Positions 24,121-36,069 are shown, numbered from the stretch's first letter. The stretch: 64,000 bases of DNA from Conus ventricosus (GCA_018398815.1 CM031609.1:27304049-27368048); one strand, 5' to 3'. The notes: generated by a model not told the origin, from the letters alone. Numbers and translations: made by a program.

Positions 24121-24328
24121 TGAGAAATGATACTGGAAGGAAACAGAATGAGAACTATGCCGTTTGAGAACATTACCGACAAGAAGAAATTCGCTGTGCA
24201 GACAAGTTGAGATCGTTTCTGAGCATCATTCTTCGAATAATTTTTCGGCGGAGACTTTTTCTTTCGGCGGAGATGCGAAAAAATAACGGCGGAGACGGCG
24301 GAAAACGGCGGAGGAGTTTTCATCCCTG

Positions 24329-25697
24329 GACTACCTTCCCGCTGTAAGTACCAAGGTACCTTCCCACTGTAGTATCATGGTACCTTCCCACTGTAGTACC
24401 ATGGTACCTTCCCGCTGTAGTACCAAGGAAACCTTCCCACTGTAGTATCATGGTACCTTCCCACTGTAGTATCATGGTACCTTCCCACTCTGGTACCATG
24501 GTACCTTCCCGCTGTAGTACCAAGGTACCTTCCCGCTGTAGTACCAAGGTTCCTTCCCAATGTAGTATCATGGTACCTTCCCACTGTAGTATCATGGTAC
24601 CTTCCCGCTGTAGTACCATGGTACCTTCCCACTGTAGTACCATGGTACCTTCCCACTCGGGTACCATGGTACCTTCTCGCTGTAGTATCATGGTACCTTC
24701 CCACTGTAGTATCATGGTACCTTCCCGCTGTAGTACCATGGTACCTTCCCGCTGTAGTACCATGGTACCTTCCCCACTCTGGTATCATGGTACCTTCCCG
24801 CTGTAGTACCAAGGTACCTTCCCGCTGTAGTACCAAGGTTCCTTCCCACTGTAGTATCATGGTACCTTCCCACTGTAGTATCATGGTACCTTCCCGCTGT
24901 AGTACCATGGTACCTTCCCACTCTGGTACCATGGTACCTTCCCGCTGTAGTATCATGGTACCTTCCCACTGTAGTATCATGGTACCTTCCCACTGTAGTA
25001 CCATGGTACCTTCCCGCTGTAGTACCAAGGTACCTTCCCACTCTGGTACCATGGTACCTTCCCGCTGTAGTATCATGGTACCTTCCCACTCTGGTACCAT
25101 GGTACCTTCCCGCTGTAGTACCAAGGTACCTTCCCACTGTAGTATCATGGTACCTTCCCACTGTAGTAGCATGGTACCTTCCCACTGTAGTATCATGGTA
25201 CCTTCCCACTGTAGTATCATGGTACCTTCCCGCTGTAGTACCATGGTACCTTCCCACTGTAGTATCATAGTACCTTCCCACTGTAGTATCATGGTACCTT
25301 CCCACTGTAGTATCATGGTACCTTCCCATTGTAGTATCATGGTACCTTCCTACTGTAGTACCATGGTACCTTCCCACTGTAGTACCAAGGTACCTTCCCG
25401 CTGTAGTATCATGGTACCTTCCCACTGTAGTACCATGGTACCTTCCCACTGTAGTATCATGGTACCTTCCCACTCTGGTACCATAGTACCTTCCCACTGT
25501 AGTACCATGGTACCTTCCTGCTGTAGTACCATGGTACCTTCCCACTCTGGTATCATGGTACCTTCCCGCTGTAGTACCAAGGTACCTTCCCACTGTAGTA
25601 TCATGGTACCTTCCCACTGTAGTATCATGGTACCTTCCCCACCGTGGCATCATGGTACCTTCCCACTGTAGTATCATGGTACCTTCCCACTGTAGTA
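24329..25697. repeat. 24-bp minisatellite, right array, second part
   Basis: A continuation after element A. Its order of unit variants repeats that of 20.5-21.3 kb: for example, the rare AGTAGCATGG unit at about 20640 recurs at about 25170 in the same context. Confidence 0.95.
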
Positions 25698-25758
25698 ACA
25701 GCCCTGATGTGGCCCTTTGCGGTCGGCTGGGCTATAAGCAACATTATCTTATCTTATC
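25698..25758 (+). mobile_element. Micro-retroposon copy (about 61 bp)
   Basis: The insert starts ACAGCCCTGATGTGGCCC and ends in (TTATC)n. It is flanked by the 13-bp repeat TCCCACTGTAGTA at 25685-25697 and 25759-25771, although that string is also part of the minisatellite unit. It matches the copy at 54447-54504. Confidence 0.8.
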
Positions 25759-26429
25759 TCCCACTGTAGTATCATGGTACCTTCCCACCGTGGCATCATG
25801 GTACCTTCCCACTGTAGTATCATGGTACCTTCCTGCTGTAGTACCATGGTACCTTCCCACTCTGGTACCATGGTACCTTCCCACTGTAGTATCATGGTAC
25901 CTTCCTGCTGTAGTGGCATGGTACCTTCCCACTCTGGTACCATGGTACCTTCCCGCTGTAGTACCATGGTACCTTCCTGCTGTAGTACCATGGTACCTTC
26001 CCACTCTGGTACCATGGTACCTTTCCACTGTAGCATCATGGTACCTTCCTACTGTAGTATCATGGTACCTTCCCGCTGTAGTGCCATGGTACCTTCCCAC
26101 TGTAGTATCATGGTACCTTCCCACCATGGCATCATGGTACCTTCCCACTGTAGTATCATGGTACCTTCCCGCTGTAGTGCCATGGTACCTTCCCACTGTA
26201 GTATCATGGTACCTTCCCACCATGGCATCATGGTACCTTCCCACTGTAGTATCATGGTACCTTCCCGCTGTAGTGCCATGGTACCTTCCCGCTGTAGCGC
26301 CATGGTACCTTCCCACTGTAGTATCATGGTACCTTCCCACTGTAGTATCATGGTACCTTCCCGCTGTAGTGCCATGGTACCTTCCCGCTGTAGTGCCATG
26401 GTACCTTCCCGCTGTAGTGCCATGGTACC
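25759..26429. repeat. 24-bp minisatellite, right array, last part
   Basis: The final units, including GTGGCATCAT and CATGGCATCAT variants, end at unique sequence near 26430. Confidence 0.95.
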
Positions 26430-26860
26430 AGCTTGCTAACTTGGGAGCAGCATATGACCTGCCAGAGAAACCAGTTGCATTTCATGAGCAGAAGACCCAG
26501 ATCAAGAGCAACAGGAGACTGAAGGCAGGAAAGGATTGTGGACGTCTTAAACAGAGCAGACCAGGTCATCTTCTTCAGGATTTGCACAGGACGTGCAAGG
26601 CTTAACGGTCATGTGTACTCCGAGCTGAAAATTGCCCTTACCCCTTACTTGCAGTGCTGGCAGGTCGAGCAGACAGCACAGCTTATTCCACAGAACTACC
26701 CATTCAGTGCTGACCTGGGAGACAGAACCTGGCTGGCTGGGGTAACAATGTGCTGGACACTTCAGAGACCAGACTACAAATGTGATGGCAAATGAGAAGC
26801 GGCAGTGAAGGAAAGAGAGGAAGATTGAGGAGATGGATATATGTTTATGGGGGTAATGAT
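26430..26860 (+). mobile_element. LINE C-terminal fragment, decayed
   Basis: The frame around 26538-26795 reads RADQVIFFRICTGRARLNGH, the block that follows RNase H in several non-LTR elements (family form EQVIIFRLRTGH.RL..HMY.KLKIG), and then degrades. No full domain remains. Confidence 0.6.
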
Positions 26861-27107
26861 TGTTGTGGGGCATCGCTGATTTCAGCGTGGATATTGTTCA
26901 CAGACACCGTCAAGAAGATATCAGTTGTCATGAAGATATTGTGATCGTTGCGAGGAAACAATGTGATTTTCTTGTGAGTACTTGTCATGTGAATAGTTAT
27001 GTTATCTGTGAATTGTTATATGAAATGTCATGTGGATATAATGTGATTGTCAGTGGATATGAATTGTCAAAAGGACAGATCGTCATTTGCATATTGTATA
27101 ATTTCAG
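26861..27107. other. EXOC2 intron end before exon g
   Basis: Unique sequence rich in GTGAT and GAATTGT short repeats. Nothing coding was seen. Confidence 0.5.
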
Positions 27108-27163
27108 TTCCTGTTTGACGATGCCCTGAAATGCATTCCAGCTCTGTCCAAAGAAGGGAATCA
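27108..27163 (+). CDS. EXOC2: EXOC2 exon g
   Basis: The acceptor is ATAATTTCAG and the donor GTAAGT. The exon has 18 codons plus two bases and contains FDDALKCIPALSKEGN, matching the Sec5 segment of the form F..AL..LP.LS.GA. It ends with CA, which exon h completes. Confidence 0.85.
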
Positions 27164-28479
27164 GTAAGTTGAGAGTGCAAGCAATCCATGTTCTTGTCAG
27201 TTTTGTCTAAAATTATTGCAAAAATGTCACACTCCATCACTGAAATAAGTCTGACATTACTTTGGTCATTCAAATGCTTATTTTTCACATTTTCATCACT
27301 TGCTTAGTATATGGACCAGAGATACCTGATGCTAATATTGCATTGAAGCACCAACAAAGGGATGGTATTAGATTTGATTCACTGTCATGTAAAGACACGC
27401 TGTGGACTTTCTTAACTCAAATTTTCATTTTGTCTTGACAAAACAAGAGAATTGTTTTGGAGGTTATGTTACAGGCATTTATTAAAAAGAGTATGATCGT
27501 CAAATCAGCGGGGGTGGGAAATTTGGGATTAGGAAACAATTGGTGCTGAAAGAAAAAAAAAAGTAATTCTTAATTTCCTTTTCAACTTAGCAGCCTCTTT
27601 TAAATCACAGTTGCCAGAGCTTCAGTTTGTTAAAGAGGATACCCTGCAATTTTCACAACCTGGAGAAAAAAACAACAACAAACAAACAAAAAAAAAAACA
27701 ACCTGGAGAAAAGTCTCCACATCAGTGGAGGTCATCAAAAAAGAGTTTCTATGGATAGAGCTGACCAAGGCCTTTTTTTCCATGAGCCTTCAGCACAGTC
27801 AGTGTATGAAATCTGTCAGCAGAGTATCAGTCCTGAAGAAAGAAGTCTGTGAGTAATTGGCACAAAATCATTTTGTTGGAAATCTGAAGTTTTTAAAAAG
27901 AAATATAATTGCCAGTCCTACAAGTTTTCAAGAATTTCCTTAGTCTAAAAATCATTTCCAAATTCTAGACTTGCTGAAAAATTCTTGAATTTACAATTAT
28001 GTTTGAAATATGAAGGTATGGGATCAGGTTTTGAACAGGATGATAACATCTTGCGGTACAGAACAAAAATGTCTTGTGAATGTCAGCGACTGTTTAGTGG
28101 ACGATAGATTTCCATTGTGAGCCCATCATATAGCACTTTTGCATGTAAATGTCAACTTTTATTTCATTTCCTAAGACTTTCAACTTTAGATCCAAAAAGG
28201 TTGACAGCCACGCCTTTATCTTTTTGCAAAAACTGGTACAAAATGGACATATGCACCATCTTACATTATCCACACAGTCAGTGTCATTGTCGAGTTGTGA
28301 GCAGCACACATATGAACATCAGTCATATTCAGTCAATCTGAGCTGTGACAAAAATAAGTGGATGATGAATGATACAATTGGAGATCTGGGTAGCCTTTTA
28401 TTCAACAGTCCTTGTTTTTGTGATGTAGTATGGAAAGAGAGACCCTACTTCATGAATGAGTAATTTTTTTTTTTCCCAG
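27164..28479. other. EXOC2 intron
   Basis: AT-rich intron with A runs. No gene and no clear repeat was recognised. Confidence 0.6.
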
Positions 28480-29270
28480 CATATTGTTGATAGATTTAAG
28501 TCAAAATGACTGTATGTACAATGCTGACAGATTTAACTCAGAATGGCCATTGGGTGCAGAATGCAAACAGATTTCACACAAAATGACTCACTTTGTGTAA
28601 AGTTTTGACAGGTTTTACGCATACTTACAAATTCTGTTCAAAATGCTGACAGATGTAACACAAAATGACAATCTGCATGAAATACTGATGACAGACTTAT
28701 AACAAAATGATCGATCTTACACAGAATACAGATAATTTTTACATAAAATACTTATTCAATGCAGAAACCTGCAAATTTTGTGTGAAATAACTGATACTGT
28801 GCAGAAAGTCGACAGACTACATGAAATGACTGATTGTGTGCAGGTTGCCGACAGCTGCTGACAGATGTCACTAAAAATGGATTGATTCTGTACAGGAATC
28901 TGACAGATCTCACATGAAATGATAATTCTGTGCAGAATTCAGACAGATTTAAAGACAAAGTGACTGATCTTGTTTAGAATACTGACAGATTTCACACAAA
29001 ATAACCGATTCTTTGTAGGATTCTGACACATTGCCAGAGAAAATGGACGATTCTGGGCAGAATATGAACTGAATTCATACAGAATGACAGATTTTGCCAA
29101 AATCTTTGCACATTTTGTATAAAATGATGGATTTGAACAGATTTCACTCAAAATCATGTTATTTTATTCAGAATATTGACAAATTCAACACAAAATGACT
29201 GATTCTGTGTAGAATGCCAGCAGATTTCATTCAACATGATTCTGTTTTGTGCAGAATGCTGAAGGATCTG
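28480..29270 (+). repeat. Degenerate ~41-bp array running into exon h
   Basis: About 18 diverged units of the form GATTCTGTGCAGAATGCTGA followed by CAGATTTCACACAAAATGACT. The last unit supplies the acceptor TTTTGTGCAG and the first about 14 bases of exon h (AATGCTGAAGGATC). Confidence 0.8.
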
Positions 29271-29369
29271 TTGACTGATTTCAAGTCTCGCATGAAGTTC
29301 CAGCTGATGTGTTTCCGTGCGGTTGCCGTGGAGAACAAAACCAAGAAGGGAGTTCACTCTACCTGTTGA
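29255..29369 (+). CDS. EXOC2: EXOC2 terminal exon h
   Basis: One base completes the codon left by exon g. Then MLKDLLTDFKSRMKFQLMCF follows, matching the Sec5 end LLEELLNKFKS.M..QLTCF, and the frame closes with TGA at 29367-29369. The C-terminal tail has about 17 more residues, rich in lysine. The upstream acceptor belongs to the repeat array. Confidence 0.93.
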
Positions 29370-30237
29370 GATGTTGGCTCAAGGCTGGATGGTGCTATTT
29401 TCCACAGCAAGGGCTGTTACTGGTCACCTTCAGAATTAACCAGTCACTTGTGCAATGTGATACGCTGATTTGTTGTACTTATTATTTATGATCTGTGTTA
29501 ACAGTTGGGCACAGTGAGGGCTGTTGGGTGTGTGATGCTGGCTCAGACTTTAATTTGTCGGACAAGAACACACTAGAGTCTGTGCCTGTGTGTGTTGATG
29601 TGTGAGACGGGGATATGAAGACTGTACAGGAAGACAAAGAAGTGCTTTCTCCTTATCAAAAGAAAACAAACAACAATATCCATGCCTGTGCTTTGTATTC
29701 GACTTTGACAGAGACCACAGAAGAGTATGAAGGGATAACAGTTCACACGGAGTGCGTTCCTTGTTTTTTTGCAAGCATTTTTATTTGGTGGGTTTTGTCT
29801 GTTCATGTGGAGCTGTGTTTTTCTGTCTGCGAGGAATGCAGACTGGCATGGAGATTTAACAGCTGCAGTAAGCTTTTTCCATCAGACCCCTCTCATATCC
29901 TTAGTGTATGTGTGATGTATACTTGTGTGTGCTCACACTGAATTCAATGTAGCCTTTGTGCGACTGCATACATGTGTGCGTGTGTATGTGGATGTGTATG
30001 AAAGATATAGCTGTGAATGGACACGGCTACGTTTGTGAATCTTTTCTTGCAGGATTTGTACTAAGAGCATCATAAGTGTACCTGATTTTTTTTTTTTTAA
30101 AGAGCATCATAAGTCTACCTGAATATACAAATCATGTTTGAGATCTGGTTGACAAAAACTGCACCTTTTTCTTTTGTTAACTTTTCTAGTGGTGTGGTCA
30201 GCATGATTAGGATGTTTGTGTGATGGTAACCAGTAAT
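29370..30237. other. EXOC2 3' flank, probably 3' UTR and spacer
   Basis: No AATAAA was seen here and no open frame has recognisable content. Confidence 0.5.
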
Positions 30238-31508
30238 CAGGCATGGGAATTGACTGAAAGGGAAAACTCTGAAATCTAGGGGGTCCGGGGCATGCCCCCC
30301 GGAAAAATTTTTTTTTTCAAGATCAAAATCTGTGCAATCTGGGCTATCCTGACTTCATTTTTATGGATTTAAGAACGTAAAAAAAAAATGAAGTAAATTA
30401 GCATTAAAACAACAAACAAAAACAATTTTCACACAAAATGTTTTTATTCAGTTCTATGAGTTTATCTCCAGCTGACTACAAAGATCACACAGGCTCAAAA
30501 AACAAACAAAACAAACAACAAAACAAAACAACAATCAACCAACCCAACCAATCCAAACAATCACCAATCAACCAACCAACCCACTGGTCAACCAACCAAA
30601 CAAGAAACACCCCCACACACACAAAAGAAAAGTTAAGCCTGCACACATTCACTTGAAACTGGTTACAGACACTGGCACCAGGCATTACCTCCAGAGCTGA
30701 GGCAAGCATCTCTGAAGAGAAAACAGGAAGGTATTTGAAGTTTACTGCTGAGAAGACTGTCACACAAGCAGCTCCCCTGTTTACTGCTGTCACTAAGAAG
30801 AATGTCACACAAGCAGCTCCCTGTTTACTGCTGTCACTGAGAAGAATGTCATCCAGATGCTTCTTTGAGCGGAGATGGTCAGTCAGTGTTGAAACACCAC
30901 GACTGGCGTAAGATACGTCTTTGTTGCAGACAATACACCGTGCAGCTCCACTGATATTTATCTTGCGAAAGCGCGTCCCAAGGCGCTCCTTCTTTACTAC
31001 ATCTCCGATTTCCACCTCCACAACTACAAATATCCACTCCCATTTCCATTTATTTGGGCACTTGTCTTCGAACGGATCGCCGAAGTTTACCACACGACCA
31101 AGGCACGCCATGTTGAAAACTCGCCCTGTTCAAAGTTTGCGCATGCGCAGAAAGTCACGATATTCACAAATTTGGGCTGCCCGCGAGAGTTAATAGCTGC
31201 TGTTGCTGGCGATTCGGGTAACTGAGGCAGGCGTTCGCAGCACGCAAACACAGTACGCTCGCGTTCCGCAATAGTCTCGATCGTCCATACCCAAACTTCC
31301 GCGAGAACGAGAACAGAGAACGAGATAACGCTCGCGTTAGTACAACTTGGTCTAGGCCAGCTGAGGCTAGTTCAGCAACAGCTAAAACCGTGGCTTTATA
31401 TTTTTTGTACCCCAGATTTTTTTTTTTCGCGGACGCAATTTCGTTTTCGCGGAAAGCAAATTTTACTGCCGCGGAAATCGGCGTTTTCGCTGACAATTCC
31501 CATGCCTG
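30238..31508. mobile_element. TIR element B with 6-bp target duplication
   Basis: Perfect 15-bp inverted ends, CAGGCATGGGAATTG at 30238-30252 and its complement at 31494-31508, lie between identical 6-bp flanks AGTAAT (30232-30237 and 31509-31514). Inside are a G/C-rich block near 30280-30300 and a minus-strand zinc-finger exon. No catalytic domain was seen; it is probably non-autonomous. Confidence 0.88.
30485..31111 (-). CDS. Zinc-finger N-terminal exon in TIR element B
   Basis: The open frame starts with Met at 31111 and is 208 codons long. Residues about 50-85 form a finger with spacing C-x2-C-x16-H-x5-H (CIVC ... DHLRSKKH) after the motif RFRKINISG. This type occurs at the N terminus of hAT-like transposases and proteins derived from them. 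After residue 90 the frame crosses a tandem duplicate of about 46 bp (GACAGCAGTAAACAGG) and low-complexity text, so only the first about 95 residues are likely protein. The original gene probably spliced to a lost catalytic exon. Confidence 0.55.
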   Translation of the reverse strand: MACLGRVVNFGDPFEDKCPNKWKWEWIFVVVEVEIGDVVKKERLGTRFRKINISGAARCIVCNKDVSYASRGVSTLTDHLRSKKHLDDILLSDSSKQGAACVTFFLVTAVNRGAACVTVFSAVNFKYLPVFSSEMLASALEVMPGASVCNQFQVNVCRLNFSFVCVGVFLVWLVDQWVGWLIGDCLDWLGWLIVVLFCCLFCLFFEPV

Positions 31509-31514
31509 AGTAAT

Positions 31515-34500
31515 ATATGCGCCTGTGCAGAACCAGAATTGCAATTCAGCGCAGAATGATTCGAGAGAGAGGGGATTTTGGCATGAAAGCTAAATATTCT
31601 TGGGGAGTATCAAACCTTAATCAGTGAGTACAGAACTTAGTCTCAACTAATTAACCTTTCCCATATGAGGCAACGAAAAAAGTTCTTTACCATCTAAGTG
31701 TGCATGCATCCATGCATTGTAATATAGGACGCAGTATCATTCCTTTCTGAATGATGTGAGTGTACACACACCCATATTTCTTTTATAGCAAAATTGATGG
31801 GTATTCTTTTCTGTATGGTATGGGTATACACACATCCGTAGCAAGTATGAGTGTACTCACACCTACGCCACACAAAAACGCTTAAACTTTGTTTTGTTTG
31901 TTTATTTACATTTTCAAATGACATTCTTGGAGAGAAGATGGGTGTACAGAAAACAATGAAATTAAAAAATTTGCACCAGAAAGAGCAATGAATGTAAGTT
32001 TGGATGGTTTGCATGCATGGCTGAGTGTACAGTCACTCACGACATTCAGAAAAGGTTATGTAAGCAACTTGGCAAAGCTCTGCATAGAACTACTCTTGGA
32101 GTAATAAAGTAATGTTGAATGTTTTAACACACTTAATGCCTGTACTCTCATGAAGTGATCTCTCTCTTACAACATGCATGCACACATATAATTATACACA
32201 TTAATGAATGCATGCACCTGTGCACTCATAAATAAACATGACAGAGCAGGCACACACTGTGTTGTATGCTGCAGGTTTTTATTTTCTTTTTTTTTTAGTT
32301 ACGCAATGTAAATCATCAAGCATGCTAGCATAGCCACTTATCTTCACAAAATCGGCAGAAATACAAACTTTGTATTCATTATTGTAGCCTCGACTGTTTA
32401 CCAGTTTTCTTTATACCATGGTTCCTTTGTACAGCAATCCAATCAAGTAAATGCCATCTGGAAATTTCACTTTGTTTGTGTTTGACTGTTTGGTTTGTGT
32501 TGTTGGCGCTTATCACAAACGAAACGGGAATCGAAGTAAGATCAAAAGATTAGGGATGTGAAACCCGCACACACTGTGACATACATACTGAAATCACTAT
32601 ATGGGAATGAATGTTGAACTGAAACACATCCACACACATACACACCCACACACTTGCTCACTCATGCACACATGCAGAGACTGTTTTCACACCAATGGCC
32701 TGACCCGGAAGCCTGAACTTCTGTCTTTCCCTTGACACCAGGCAACGTGTCGTGTGAAATGGAAGACGGTTCGAAAACTGGCTGGAGCAGTGGGTGGGTT
32801 GAAGAGTTCAAGCACTTGTCTTGTGTTTCCTATTACAGCCGCCTTCGTCTCTCTGCTTGCCACAACTGCCTGTAGCAAGTTGTTCCTGTTGCCCCACAGA
32901 GCTGCAGGATCAAGACTGAACATTCTGTGAAGATGTCCTCCAATCAGAGGGTGTCTGCGTGCACGGTGCGCAACAGAGCAGGGACACAATATGAAATTTC
33001 CTCTCTGTCTTCTAGTTCTATGAGATGACATCTATCTTGTGTTCTTTGAAGACCGAATGCATTACATACAGACAAAAAAAACTCCTAAAATGACCAGAAA
33101 CTAGAGTGTTCAAACTTTTTATCTTTTTCATCTCTCCTTCCCTTTCAGCGTTTGTTTAGTCCCCATGGGCGTACCTGAGGCTCTCTGTACAAGTTAGCTC
33201 TCTAGCCTTGTGGAAGTTCTGTGCTGGTTATTTCCTCATTTCTATCATTCTGCCTTGCAACATTTATTTCGGCCTTTCCTTACTGTCACTGCTGTTCTTC
33301 TGCCTTTGTGGACCATTCTCCCGCCGTTGTTCTGGAAACTGACCTAAATTTTCCCTGACAGCACTTTATGACATGTCTTCTTTTGGGGCGTTATCTGACA
33401 TTTAGGTGGTGAAAATTGTACACAGCGTACAGGGCAGACATTAGCTGTCTATTCAGTTGTGTCTATTTGCCCATATGGTTTTTCCTTGCACTGAAATATA
33501 TTTTTGATTTATTCAACAAAATTTCTTAAATCCAGAAGTGAAAAATTGAGGGGAATGCCTGGCGCTCTTGGTAAAGCTTAACTGTATATGTCTTTGGATG
33601 TCCCTAGGTTTGCATCCATGCCATGACCTCTTGCATAGTTTGTTGCTTTTTTTTTCTTTTCTTTCTCCTGTTTTTAAATGGTCTGACTTGTTTTATGATG
33701 CAACAAGTTTTTACTTGCGGGAGTTGTACATCCCTGAAAGGGCTCTGTGTGGCTGACTAGGCTATAGGAACTAAAACATGAAACGAGTGTTGCTGATCTT
33801 GAGCACCACTTATCTGTTGTCACCGCATGTAGACTAATCTTTACACATTACGCCATGGAGCCAGTCCACACATCAAGTGAAAGAAAGGGGAAGAAAAGAG
33901 GTGAGAACAGGGTGGGATAAACCAGTTCCAGTATCACCTTCATCTGAAAGGCAATTGCACATCATGGAAGATTCTGTTGTATCACAACTGTACAAGCTAA
34001 ATCAATATGGGGCACACACACACACTCACATCTCTAGCCCCCCCCCCCCCCCCCCCCACCTCTGCACGCACAAAAGAACATACACATATGTGTACATGCA
34101 TAGACCCCCCCTATGAAAAAAAACGCATATGCACATGTACATGCTATCCTCACCTTGGACCTGTATGTGGGACAAGGTGTTAAGCTTTAAGATTTTCATG
34201 CACTGAATATGACAAATGCCCCAAACACACACTGACAGGTGACGCTAACAATACCATGCACTAAAAACCCTGAATGCAGTATTCACAATGGATGCTCGAA
34301 GACAAAATGAAATCGGACTCCACCGGTCAATGAGACCGACTAGTCTTCACCGAGGTAAAATGAACGCTGGAATCTTTTATTTTTTAAAAAATGTCAGCAC
34401 GGCAAGATCAGCATTCTCAGCACTTTCCTTGGGATTCCTTGTACTTGATGAAGCGGATGAGGTTTGTGCGTGCTGTTGCCACAGTAACATAGTTCTCACC

Positions 34501-34617
34501 CAGGGACTTCCGCTGGCTCTGTAACTGTTGGACCAGTAGCAGAAAATCGGTGTGAAAAGACAATTATATATATCGTATGCATACATATGTAACTGCACAT
34601 GTGCACCTATTTTCATA
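31515..34617. other. Intergenic region between the convergent genes
   Basis: Mostly unique AT-rich sequence with short CA repeats. One minus frame at 32687-33031 is listed separately. A C run lies at 34038-34059. Nothing else was recognised. Confidence 0.5.
32687..33031 (-). CDS. Unrecognised 114-codon frame
   Basis: It starts at ATG 33031 with a basic N terminus (MSSHRTRRQRGNF) and continues with normal amino-acid composition, including cysteines and no low-complexity text, to a stop near 32687. No family was recognised. It may be chance, an exon of an unseen gene or a transposon relic. Confidence 0.2.
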   Translation of the reverse strand: MSSHRTRRQRGNFILCPCSVAHRARRHPLIGGHLHRMFSLDPAALWGNRNNLLQAVVASRETKAAVIGNTRQVLELFNPPTAPASFRTVFHFTRHVAWCQGKDRSSGFRVRPLV

Positions 34618-34933
34618 TAATATCAGAGCTTAATCTAGAGCGCGGATTGGTACAATCCCCCGAAAATCTGTTCCTTCCCGCAATTATCGAGTCTTAACGC
34701 GGGCAGACTCCCGCACATTTGCAGAACTGCCCGCCCTGTTGACTGATCATTGCGGGCGCTCGTTTGTCGTCTGCTTGAAAAACTGAAACTGGGACTGAGC
34801 AGGAGTGAACGATTTCATGATATTTCATTGGCTGTTAGTGTAAATCAACCAACTGGCGGCGTTCATCTCCTCCTTCTCGATCACCGACGAGAAGTTGCGA
34901 GAGTTTAAGGCGCCATATTGGATATTTTCCAAA

Positions 34934-35233
34934 ATGAAGCGTGCACCCACCCTATTCGACTTCGACTTTCGTGGAGGAAAAGTGAAAAAAAAAAAAGATT
35001 CTCTGCCATGCGAGGGTGGAGAAGATCATGAAGAAACCGCGACTACATCCAAAAGCTCTGAGAAGCAGCCCGAAATTAGTGCCAGTGCAAGGGAACACTG
35101 GTTTCAAGACGATTTGCTGAAGAAGTGGCCCTGGATACCTAAGCTGAAGACCGGTGTGATGCGATGTGAATTGTGTTTGAAACACAAGAAACAAAACGTA
35201 TTTACGTTGCCCCAAGGTGGTTGTTTAATCTAG
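34934..35233 (+). CDS. TTF-type zinc-finger N-terminal exon in element C
   Basis: The ATG at 34934 opens 99 codons. After a lysine-rich and acidic stretch comes DDLLKKWPWIPKLKTGVMRC and ELCLKH, the start of a TTF/hAT-type finger as in KIAA1586 or ZNF862-like proteins (family form W...PWL.......M.C..C). The frame stops after CLI, before the histidines, so an intron boundary near 35215 (CCCCAAG|GTGG) is likely. Confidence 0.55.
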   Translation: MKRAPTLFDFDFRGGKVKKKKDSLPCEGGEDHEETATTSKSSEKQPEISASAREHWFQDDLLKKWPWIPKLKTGVMRCELCLKHKKQNVFTLPQGGCLI

Positions 35234-35394
35234 ATGATTTGATCAAGGTGTGTTGAAGTCTGTGTACAAAGGTGGAGGAGGTATGTAACGTGGGGTTGTA
35301 GGGAGGGGGGAGTGCCCCCCTTTTTTTGATATGAGGGGGGGACTGCCCCACGGCTGTTCAGAGCAAGCCACTTAGTTCTGAGAGGCAGGGGAGT

Positions 35395-35736
35395 TTACAG
35401 CTCTCCCACAGCTGCAGAGGCCAAGCCGTGAATGCAGGTCAAGGAAAGGGGTGTTTTCTGCAGGCTGCTCCCCACCAGCCAGCTAACCGTGCTGTACTCG
35501 ACCAACTGAATGTCATCTGTGTACAGCCGGTCTGACAGCAATGTGTTCGGCATTGATGAGCGGCCATTACAAATGGGGCTCTTAGTTTGATAATCAGTGG
35601 TTGTCATGAAAAATGTAATATATCTGTGCTCTTGAGATGACTGAATAGGCGAATTCCCGACAATTCTTTTAATACCAAACTCGACTAGGTTTATTTTCCT
35701 GTAGATAATGTAGATACGGCATGAAAGCTTGTACAC
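35395..35736 (-). CDS. Unrecognised 113-codon frame inside element C
   Basis: An open frame of ordinary composition (SSMPNTLLSDRLYTDDIQLV) on the strand opposite the zinc finger. It has no known motif and may be a relic of element sequence or chance. Confidence 0.2.
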   Translation of the reverse strand: MYKLSCRIYIIYRKINLVEFGIKRIVGNSPIQSSQEHRYITFFMTTTDYQTKSPICNGRSSMPNTLLSDRLYTDDIQLVEYSTVSWLVGSSLQKTPLSLTCIHGLASAAVGEL

Positions 35737-36034
35737 AAGAGGTCAGGCGATACTCAAACAATGACAACACACACACACAATTGTGCAAGAATGACGTCAT
35801 CACTTTCTGGGAACTTAATTTTCCCTAGTTAACTAGTACACAAGTTTGATACATGCCTCTGCTTGGACTACAACAACAAAAATGTTGGGTCAGAAATGTG
35901 TAAGGCTTGTTTGTTCGGCCCTATAACTAAGTGTCTCGAATGGGACAGAAAAATAAAGCTGTGGCCCCCCTTTTTAAAAATCCTAGATTAAGCTCTGTAA
36001 TATGTGTATAACGAAACAAAAAAAGGTAAGCTCA

Positions 36035-36069
<35 letters not shown>

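Larger units (their letters stand above)
22728..24328. mobile_element. TIR element A inserted in the minisatellite
   Basis: The ends are perfect 13-bp inverted repeats, CAGGGATGAAAAC at 22728-22740 and its complement at 24316-24328. Minisatellite lies on both sides. The left flank GGTACC may match the right flank GACTACC as an imperfect 6-bp target duplication. Inside are a minus-strand zinc-finger N-terminal exon and a nested inverted repeat. No transposase core was found, so it is probably non-autonomous. Confidence 0.8.
34624..35997. mobile_element. TIR element C with 6-bp target duplication
   Basis: The 15-bp inverted ends CAGAGCTTAATCTAG (34624-34638) and its complement (35983-35997) are flanked by identical TAATAT (34618-34623 and 35998-36003). 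It carries a plus-strand zinc-finger exon and GGGG/CCCC-rich text near 35300-35350, like element B. It is probably non-autonomous. Confidence 0.88.
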
